Positions 58,415 to 64,000 of a DNA stretch of 64,000 nucleotides are shown piece after piece. The translations under genes were made by a program, and so were the position numbers. Position 1 is the stretch's first letter, and each line of letters begins with the position of its first letter. The stretch is from Pseudonocardia sediminis (GTDB taxonomy: Bacteria > Actinomycetota > Actinomycetes > Mycobacteriales > Pseudonocardiaceae): the NCBI RefSeq assembly GCF_004217185.1, contig NZ_SHKL01000001.1, positions 1,634,001 through 1,698,000 of the forward strand, written 5' to 3'. Under the pieces are notes generated by a model. That model had not been told where the DNA came from and made no database searches. It saw nothing but the letters and a program-made list of their open reading frames with translations.

Positions 58415-58420
58415 TACACT
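58415..58420 (+). promoter_or_regulatory. -10 box TACACT, leaderless ylxR start
   Basis: TACACT lies 12 bp after the nusA stop and 5 nt before GTG 58426, giving ylxR-infB an internal promoter. Confidence 0.5.
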
Positions 58421-58425
58421 CGGAC

Positions 58426-58764
58426 GTGGCCCGCCGTCGGCGGCCGGAACCCGTACGCCCCGGATCGACCCCGATCCGGACGTGTGTGGGGTGCCGGACA
58501 CGAGAGCAGGCCACCGATCTGCTGCGAGTGGTCGCGGTCAACGGACGTGTCGTCCCGGATCCGCGCCGCCGCCTCCCCGGTCGAGGTGCCTGGCTGCATC
58601 CTCTGCCGGGGTGCCTCGATCGGGCCGAACGACGCCACGCGTTCCCCCGGGCACTCCGTGTCCCGGGACCTCTGGACGCCGGCGAGGTTCGGGCCCGGCT
58701 GCAGGGAGGGACCGGCCCCGTCGACGACGGGAGCGGCGACCCACCCCGGAACGGATCGGTGTGA
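58426..58764 (+). CDS. ylxR: YlxR/RnpM-family RNA-binding protein
   Basis: YlxR is a small basic RNA-binding protein of the nusA-infB operon; in other bacteria a homologue has been linked to RNase P modulation. The 112-aa protein has the signature PIRTCVGCRTREQATDLLRVV near residue 20 and GRGAWLHPLPGCLDRAERRHAFPRAL near 55. The start is GTG 58426, 23 bp after the nusA stop. Confidence 0.93.
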   Translation: MARRRRPEPVRPGSTPIRTCVGCRTREQATDLLRVVAVNGRVVPDPRRRLPGRGAWLHPLPGCLDRAERRHAFPRALRVPGPLDAGEVRARLQGGTGPVDDGSGDPPRNGSV

Positions 58765-58841
58765 GCACCAACCTGAGCCAGACCCCCAGGGGCGCGGGAG
58801 AATCCCGGCCCGACATCGCAGAAAGCACGGTCGACCCGTCA

Positions 58842-58886
58842 TGAGCCAGCTGTGAAGATCGCACCATGAACGTGCTTCGACACTAG
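58842..58886 (+). other. Two tiny frames in the infB leader
   Basis: Two minimal start-stop frames lie in the 176-bp ylxR-infB gap: ATG-AGC-CAG-CTG-TGA (58842-58856) and ATG-AAC-GTG-CTT-CGA-CAC-TAG (58866-58886). Neither has a strong SD. They could be chance, or short upstream frames that tune infB translation. Confidence 0.25.
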
Positions 58887-58940
58887 GTTCGAGGTCGTGC
58901 GGACATGCCGCCCGGCCTCCGGTGAACAACAAGGAGAGCA

Positions 58941-61900
58941 GTGGCAGGCAAGGCCCGCGTGCATGAGCTCGCGAAAGAGCTCGGCGTCAGCAGTAAGCAG
59001 GTCCTGAACAAGCTTCAGGACCTCGGGGAGTACGTGAAGTCCCCCTCCTCCACCGTCGAGGCCCCGGTCGCGCGCAAGCTGCGCGACGCCATGGCCGACG
59101 GTGGGTCCCCGGCCGGCGGCCAGCGCCGCAGCGCACCCGGTGGCGGTCGTCCGCGCGCCGGTGCCGGCCCCACCCCCGGTGCCCGTCCCGGACCGACCGG
59201 TGGCAGCGGCGCCCCGTCGCCGTCCCGTCCGTCCGCGCCGACGCCCGGCCCGACCCCCGGCCCGTCCGGCGGGATCCCCAAGCCCGGCCCGGCCGTGAAG
59301 CCGACGCCGCCGCCCGCGGCCCGTCCGCAGGCACCGGCCGCCTCGGCGCCCGCCGCTCCGGCGGCGCCCGCGGCTCCGGCGCAGGAGACCCCGGCGCGTC
59401 CGGCCCAGGACCGTCCGACGCAGGACCGTCCGACGCAGGACCGTCCGGCGCAGGACCGTCCGACACCGGGCGCCACGCCCGGTCCGCGTCCGGGCCCCCG
59501 TCCCGGCCCGGCCCAGCAGCCGGCCGCGGAGGCCGCACCGGCGGCTCCGGCCGCTCCGCAGACCCCGGCGCGCGACGAGCGTCCGCGCCAGCAGCGGCCG
59601 TCCGGCGGCACCGAGTCCGCTCCGGCGGCCCGGGGCCCGAAGCCCGGTCCGCGGGCACCGCGGGTCGGCAACAACCCGTTCGGCGTGGGCCAGGGCGCCC
59701 CGCCACGCCCGTCCGCGCCGCGTCCCGGTCCGCCCGCTGCCCCGCAGCAGGGTGGAGCCGCGGCGGCGCAGGCCGGTCCGCAGACCGGCCAGGGTGGCCG
59801 TGGAGACGGTCAGGGCGGCGGCGCCGCTCCGGCCGGTCCGCGTCCGGCCGCCCGTCCCGGTGGTGAGGCCGGTCGCGGTGGCCCGCGTCCGCCGACCCCG
59901 GGCAACATGCCCCCGCGTCCGAACCCGGGCATGATGCCCGCGCGTCCGGCCGCAGGGCGTCCCGGCCCCGGTGGCCGTGGCGGTCCCGGTGGCGCCCGTG
60001 GCGGCCCCGGCGGAGGCCGTGGTGGCCCCGGTGGCGGTCGTCCCGGTGGCGGTGGCGGCGGTTTCCGTCCCGGTGGCGGTGGCCCCGGTGCCGGCGCTCC
60101 GGCCGGTGGTGGCTTCCGCGGTCGCCCCGGTGGTGGCGGTGCGCGTGGCCGCGGCGGTGCCGCGGGTGCGTTCGGCCGTCCCGGCGGACCGGCTCGCAAG
60201 GGCCGCAAGTCGAAGCGTCAGAAGCGCCAGGAGTACGACGCGATGCAGGCGCCGTCGGTCGGCGGCGTCCGCCTTCCGAAGGGCTCCGGCGAGACGATCC
60301 GTCTCCCGCGTGGTGCCTCGCTGACCGACTTCGCCGACAAGATCAACGCCAACCCGGCCTCGCTGGTCCAGGTGCTCTTCCACCTGGGCGAGATGATCAC
60401 GGCCACGGCGTCGGTCTCGGACGAGATCCTCGAGCTGCTCGGCCAGGAGATGAACTACCAGATCCAGGTCGTCAGCCCGGAGGAGGAGGACCGCGAGCTG
60501 CTCGGGTCCTTCGACATCTCCTTCGGTGAGAACCACGGTGGCGAGGAGGACCTCGCGGCCCGCCCGCCGGTGGTGACCGTCATGGGTCACGTCGACCACG
60601 GTAAGACGCGCCTGCTGGACACGGTCCGGAAGGCGAACGTCCGCGAGTCCGAGTCCGGCGGCATCACCCAGCACATCGGCGCCTACCAGGTGCCGGCGGA
60701 GCTGGAGGGTGAGGAGCGCCTGATCACGTTCATCGACACCCCGGGTCACGAGGCGTTCACCGCCATGCGTGCCCGCGGTGCCAAGTCGACCGACATCGCG
60801 ATCATCGTGGTCGCGGCGGACGACGGCGTGATGCCGCAGACGGTGGAGGCGATCAACCACGCCCAGGCGGCCGACGTGCCGATCGTGGTCGCGGTGAACA
60901 AGATCGACGTCGAGGGTGCGAACCCGGCCAAGGTGCGCCAGCAGCTGACCGAGTACAACCTGGTCGCCGAGGAGTACGGCGGCGACACGATGTTCGTCGA
61001 CATCTCCGCGAAGCAGGGGACGAACATCGAGTCCCTGCTCGAGGCCGTCCTGCTCACCGCGGACGCGGCTCTGGACCTGCGGGCCAACCCCGACATGGAG
61101 GCCCAGGGCGTCGCGATCGAGGCCCACCTGGACCGCGGTCGCGGCCCGGTGGCCACGGTGCTGGTGCAGCGCGGAACGCTGCACGTCGGCGACTCGATCG
61201 TCGCCGGCGACGCCTCCGGGCGTGTGCGGCGGATGCTCGACGAGCACGGTGCCGACATCACCGCGGCGACGCCGTCGCGGCCGGTGCAGGTCATCGGGTT
61301 CACCTCGGTGCCCGGCGCGGGCGACACGTTCCTCGTCGTCGACGAGGACCGGGTGGCGCGTCAGATCGCCGACCGCCGCCGTGCCCGCGAACGCAACGCC
61401 GAGCTGGCGAGCCGCCGCAAGCGCGTCTCCCTCGAGGACCTCGACGCGGCCCTCAAGGAGACCAACACGCTCAACCTGATCATCAAGGGTGACAACTCGG
61501 GAACCGTCGAGGCTCTCGAGGACGCCCTGATCAAGCTGGACGTGGGCGACGAGGTCGAGCTGCGGGTCATCCACCGCGGCGTCGGCGGGATCACCGAGGG
61601 CGACATCAACCTCGCCATCGCGGACAACGTCATCGTCATGGGCTTCAACGTCCGTGCCGAGGGCAAGGCCACCGAGCTGGCCAACCGCGAGGGCGTCGAG
61701 ATCCGCTACTACTCGGTGATCTACCAGGCGATCGACGAGATCGAGCAGGCCCTCAAGGGCATGCTCAAGCCGGAGTACGAGGAGGTCGAGCTCGGCCGCG
61801 CCGAGGTCCGCGACGTCTTCAAGTCCTCGAAGTTCGGCACGATCGCCGGTTGCCTCGTGATGGGCGGGGAGATCCGCCGCAACGCCCGCGGGCGTCTGAT

Positions 61901-62078
61901 GCGGGACTCCACGGTCATCCAGGACAACCTGCCGATCAGCTCGCTGCGCCGCTTCAAGGACGACGTGGTCGAGGTCCGCGAGGGCTACGAGTGCGGTCTG
62001 ACGCTCGGCAGCTACTCCGACATCAAGGTCGGCGACGTCATCGAGACGTTCGAGATGCGCGAGAAGCCGCGCGCCTGA
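58941..62078 (+). CDS. infB: Translation initiation factor IF-2
   Basis: IF-2 is the GTPase that places initiator tRNA on the ribosome. An IF2_N helix bundle ([20 protein letters not shown]) opens the protein. A very long low-complexity Pro/Gly/Arg/Ala-rich linker follows (about residues 50-425). A second IF2_N region comes before the G domain at about 540, with G1 GHVDHGKT, G3 DTPGHEAF, G4 NKID and G5 SAK. Domains II-IV end near [14 protein letters not shown]. The 1045-aa length is at the high end. GTG start with AAGGAGA 5 nt upstream. Confidence 0.98.
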   Translation: MAGKARVHELAKELGVSSKQVLNKLQDLGEYVKSPSSTVEAPVARKLRDAMADGGSPAGGQRRSAPGGGRPRAGAGPTPGARPGPTGGSGAPSPSRPSAPTPGPTPGPSGGIPKPGPAVKPTPPPAARPQAPAASAPAAPAAPAAPAQETPARPAQDRPTQDRPTQDRPAQDRPTPGATPGPRPGPRPGPAQQPAAEAAPAAPAAPQTPARDERPRQQRPSGGTESAPAARGPKPGPRAPRVGNNPFGVGQGAPPRPSAPRPGPPAAPQQGGAAAAQAGPQTGQGGRGDGQGGGAAPAGPRPAARPGGEAGRGGPRPPTPGNMPPRPNPGMMPARPAAGRPGPGGRGGPGGARGGPGGGRGGPGGGRPGGGGGGFRPGGGGPGAGAPAGGGFRGRPGGGGARGRGGAAGAFGRPGGPARKGRKSKRQKRQEYDAMQAPSVGGVRLPKGSGETIRLPRGASLTDFADKINANPASLVQVLFHLGEMITATASVSDEILELLGQEMNYQIQVVSPEEEDRELLGSFDISFGENHGGEEDLAARPPVVTVMGHVDHGKTRLLDTVRKANVRESESGGITQHIGAYQVPAELEGEERLITFIDTPGHEAFTAMRARGAKSTDIAIIVVAADDGVMPQTVEAINHAQAADVPIVVAVNKIDVEGANPAKVRQQLTEYNLVAEEYGGDTMFVDISAKQGTNIESLLEAVLLTADAALDLRANPDMEAQGVAIEAHLDRGRGPVATVLVQRGTLHVGDSIVAGDASGRVRRMLDEHGADITAATPSRPVQVIGFTSVPGAGDTFLVVDEDRVARQIADRRRARERNAELASRRKRVSLEDLDAALKETNTLNLIIKGDNSGTVEALEDALIKLDVGDEVELRVIHRGVGGITEGDINLAIADNVIVMGFNVRAEGKATELANREGVEIRYYSVIYQAIDEIEQALKGMLKPEYEEVELGRAEVRDVFKSSKFGTIAGCLVMGGEIRRNARGRLMRDSTVIQDNLPISSLRRFKDDVVEVREGYECGLTLGSYSDIKVGDVIETFEMREKPRA
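59406..59465 (+). repeat. Four 15-bp tandem repeats in infB
   Basis: Four units of CAGGACCGTCCG(A/G)C(G/A) at 59406-59420, 59421-59435, 59436-59450 and 59451-59465 encode QDRP(T/A) pentapeptides in the IF-2 linker. Unit number could vary by slippage without shifting the frame. Confidence 0.85.
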
Positions 62079-62095
62079 TCAGGACGCGGTAGATC

Positions 62096-62141
62096 GACAC
62101 ACAGCGGGGGCGGCCCCACCGGCCGCCCCCGCTGTCGTGTC
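62096..62141 (+). terminator. Strong terminator after infB
   Basis: ACAGCGGGGGCGGCC (62101-62115) pairs perfectly with GGCCGCCCCCGCTGT (62121-62135) around CCACC. GACAC and GTGTC extend the stem with a 1-nt bulge. Confidence 0.8.
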
Positions 62142-62156
62142 AGGGAGGACGGACCC

Positions 62157-62450
62157 GTGTACGTCGGTGCACTGGAGTGCGACGTCCTGCTCGGCGACGT
62201 CCGGTCGTTGAAGCAGAAGCGGTCGCTGGTGCGGCCGGTACTGGCCGAGCTGCGCCGGTTCGAGGTCGCGGCGGCCGAGGCCGGGCACCTGGACCTGCAC
62301 CGCCGCGCACTGCTCGGTGTGAGCTGCGTGGCCGCCGACGCCGCGCACGTACGGGCGGTGCTGGAGCGCTGCGAGCGTCTGGTGGCGGCCCGCCCGGAGC
62401 TGGAGCTGCTCTCGGTGCGGCACCGGCTGCTGGGCCCCGAGGACGAGTAG
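62157..62450 (+). CDS. DUF503 family protein
   Basis: This 97-aa ferredoxin-fold-like protein (YlxP family) is regularly found between infB and rbfA. The pattern [32 protein letters not shown] is diagnostic, followed by [34 protein letters not shown]. The function is unknown; the neighbourhood suggests ribosome or RNA work. The start is GTG 62157, with GGAGG 8 nt upstream. It lies directly behind the infB terminator, so it depends on read-through or on an unseen promoter. Confidence 0.9.
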   Translation: MYVGALECDVLLGDVRSLKQKRSLVRPVLAELRRFEVAAAEAGHLDLHRRALLGVSCVAADAAHVRAVLERCERLVAARPELELLSVRHRLLGPEDE

Positions 62451-62479
62451 CGGGCCGCGACCCGCTTGTCGGCACCTCG

Positions 62480-62485
62480 TAGACT
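62480..62485 (+). promoter_or_regulatory. -10 box TAGACT upstream of rbfA
   Basis: TAGACT 68 nt before ATG 62554 would give rbfA a leader of about 60 nt. It is a good hexamer in an otherwise GC-rich stretch. Confidence 0.45.
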
Positions 62486-62553
62486 CGACCGGTCGTCACC
62501 GGTCGAGACTCCACTCTCACCGTGCAGGTTTCTCTCGGAGAGGTTCACGCGAC

Positions 62554-62997
62554 ATGGTCGACCACGCACGCGCACGCAAGCTGTCGAAGCGGATCTCGCA
62601 GATCGTCGCCGAGGCCCTCGAGCACGAGGTGAAGGACCCGCGCCTGTCGATGGTGACGATCACCGACACCCGGGTCACCGGTGACCTGCGGGAGGCGACC
62701 GTCTACTACACGGTGATGGGCGCCTCGGTGGACTCCCCGCCGGACACCCAGGGGGTGGCGGCCGCGCTGGCCAGCGCCACCGGGGTGCTGCGCAGCCGGG
62801 TCGGTCAGCAGACCGGCGTCCGGCACACGCCGAGCCTGACGTTCTTCCTCGACGAGGTGCCCGACGAGGCCCGCCGGATGGAGGAGCTCCTCGCCCGCAC
62901 CCGGGCCTCCGACGCCGAGGTCGCGCGCCTGGCCGCGGGCGCGTCCCCGGCCGGTGATCCGGACCCGTACCGCGCCCCGCGCGACGACGAGGAGTGA
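62554..62997 (+). CDS. rbfA: Ribosome-binding factor A
   Basis: RbfA assists late 30S maturation and 16S rRNA 5'-end processing. The 147-aa protein has [45 protein letters not shown], the KH-fold core of the family. [23 protein letters not shown] with the conserved PxLxFxxD-like end follows. The C-terminal tail is disordered. The stop overlaps the next ATG (TGATG), coupling it to the DHH phosphoesterase, the order seen in mycobacteria (Rv2838c-Rv2837c). Confidence 0.96.
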   Translation: MVDHARARKLSKRISQIVAEALEHEVKDPRLSMVTITDTRVTGDLREATVYYTVMGASVDSPPDTQGVAAALASATGVLRSRVGQQTGVRHTPSLTFFLDEVPDEARRMEELLARTRASDAEVARLAAGASPAGDPDPYRAPRDDEE

Positions 62998-64000
62998 TGG
63001 CCCCGGGCCCGGTACCGGCCACACCGCCCGGGCACCGCGACGTCCCACCCGGCCCGGTCGACGCCGACGGCGTGGCCGAGCTGCTCCGTGGCGCGTCCGG
63101 GGTGCTCGTGCTCGGGCACATCCGCCCGGACGCCGACGCGATGGGCAGCGCCGTCGCGCTGGCCACCGCCGTCCGCCGGTCCGGGGTGCCCGCCGTGGTG
63201 TCGTTCGGCGGCCCGGACCCGGTGCCGGAGACGCTGCGGACGCTTGACCCGGACGGACTGGTCGTCGAGCCGGACGAGGTCCCGCAGCGCCCGGACGTGC
63301 TCGTCTGCTGCGACGTGTCGTCACCCCCGAGGCTCGGCTCGCTGACCCCGCTGCTGGACGCGGCGCGGGTGTCGCTGGTCGTCGACCACCACGCGTCGTA
63401 CACCGGGTTCGGGACGCACCACCTGGTGGAGCCGCAGACGCCGGCCACGGTGATGCTCGTCCGCCGGATCGTCGCCGCGCTCGGCGTCGAGGTGGACCTG
63501 ACGCTCGCCCGCGCGCTGTTCGCCGGGCTCTACACCGACACCGGGGGGTTCCGCTTCGGGGGCGCGGACGCGCTGCGCCTCGGGGCGGAGCTCGTCGACG
63601 CGGGGGTGGAGCCGCGGGAGCTGATGCGCGAGCTGTCCGGGGCGTCGTCGTTCGCATGGCTGGCCGCGCTGGCCACGATCCTGGCCGGGGCACGGCGGGA
63701 GCCGGACGCGGTCGGTGGCGCGGGTCTGGTCTGGGCCAGTGTGGACGCCGCGACGGTGGACCGGTTCCGGTCCGAGGTGGCCTCGGTGTCCGGGCACCTG
63801 ATGGCCACCGCCGGCGACGGGGTGGCCGCGCTGATCAGCGAGATCTCGCCGGGGGAGTGGTCGACGTCGTTGCGCGGCACCGGCGTGCCGGACCTGTCGG
63901 CGGTGGCCACCCGTCTCGGCGGGGGCGGGCACCCGGGGGCGGCCGGGGTGGAGCGCCCGGGGCCCGTCTCCGACGTGCTGGACGCCCTGCGCACCGAGCT
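62997..64000 (+). CDS. DHH-family phosphoesterase (NrnA-like), truncated at window end
   Basis: Bifunctional NrnA-type enzymes degrade nanoRNA and dephosphorylate pAp; the mycobacterial homologue Rv2837c also cleaves cyclic dinucleotides. The visible 334 codons include LVLGHIRPDADAMGSAVALA (motif I), VLVCCDVSS (motif II) and SLVVDHHASYTGFGTH, the DHH motif. LFAGLYTDTGGFRF follows, and a DHHA1 GGGGHPGAAG region near the end. ATG 62997 overlaps the rbfA stop. The gene continues beyond 64000, so only the last few residues are missing from view. Confidence 0.93.
   Translation, partial: MAPGPVPATPPGHRDVPPGPVDADGVAELLRGASGVLVLGHIRPDADAMGSAVALATAVRRSGVPAVVSFGGPDPVPETLRTLDPDGLVVEPDEVPQRPDVLVCCDVSSPPRLGSLTPLLDAARVSLVVDHHASYTGFGTHHLVEPQTPATVMLVRRIVAALGVEVDLTLARALFAGLYTDTGGFRFGGADALRLGAELVDAGVEPRELMRELSGASSFAWLAALATILAGARREPDAVGGAGLVWASVDAATVDRFRSEVASVSGHLMATAGDGVAALISEISPGEWSTSLRGTGVPDLSAVATRLGGGGHPGAAGVERPGPVSDVLDALRTE

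Noticed and set aside
59398..59470. CRISPR-like direct repeats
   Set aside because: The four 15-bp units are contiguous, lack spacers and lie in frame within infB.

Overview
The window is about 64 kb of very GC-rich actinobacterial chromosome, most likely from Pseudonocardiales (Pseudonocardia or a close relative). The evidence is the codon use, a mycothione reductase, the DUF2631 and DUF3054 proteins, a LigC/Prim-PolC repair set, and blocks of gene order that match Mycobacterium tuberculosis. Most of the window is core chromosome. I see no rRNA or tRNA gene, CRISPR array, prophage, integrase or insertion sequence.

Layout. (1) 0.2-7 kb: rpsB, tsf, frr, cdsA, a methyltransferase, a Rieske lipoprotein, a membrane protein and rlmN. 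pyrH, which usually sits between tsf and frr, is absent. (2) 7-12.6 kb: a LacI-controlled carbohydrate (probably polyol) ABC importer with a twin palindromic operator. (3) 12.6-16.8 kb: an AbiEi-like/DUF559 protein between two related 63-65 bp palindromes, then a DNA-repair island of ATP-dependent ligase C, a Mug-type mismatch glycosylase and a LigD-Pol/Prim-PolC-like polymerase. (4) 16.8-26.3 kb: dxr, rip, a PNKP-type phosphatase, ispG, a GNAT, a MarR regulator, a PbpA-like transpeptidase, a DUF3054 protein and map, close to the M. tuberculosis Rv2870c-Rv2861c order. (5) 26.3-31.5 kb: an AlkZ-like winged-helix protein, a VOC protein, WYL and XRE regulators, an aldo/keto reductase and a peroxiredoxin. 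(6) 31.6-38.1 kb: a translationally coupled minus-strand operon for membrane fatty-acid modification (hydrolase, FAD amine oxidase, DUF1365, two cyclopropane-fatty-acid-synthase paralogues, DUF1295), resembling Rv0449c-Rv0446c. (7) 38.3-45.7 kb: PlsC-type acyltransferase, mycothione reductase, two further small proteins, LapA, a DEAD-box helicase and YaaA. (8) 45.8-48.5 kb: a cysteine-containing leader peptide followed by metY and metX. (9) 48.6-64 kb: an F420/PPOX enzyme, an acyltransferase-3 protein, proS, a secreted intradiol-dioxygenase-like lipoprotein, small proteins, a DUF4439 pair, then rimP-nusA-ylxR-infB-DUF503-rbfA-DHH, as in mycobacteria. The last gene runs off the window.

A recurrent regulatory theme is leaderless transcription. 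At least fifteen start codons lie 5-7 nt after a TANNNT-like -10 box, including map, proS, ylxR, mtr, yaaA and the metY leader peptide. Several of these boxes also settle the choice of start codon. The most interesting items are the glycosylase inside the LigC/Prim-PolC locus, the leaderless cysteine leader peptide with a downstream base-paired region before metYX, the paired palindromes around the DUF559 gene, the missing pyrH, and the tandem CFA-synthase paralogues.
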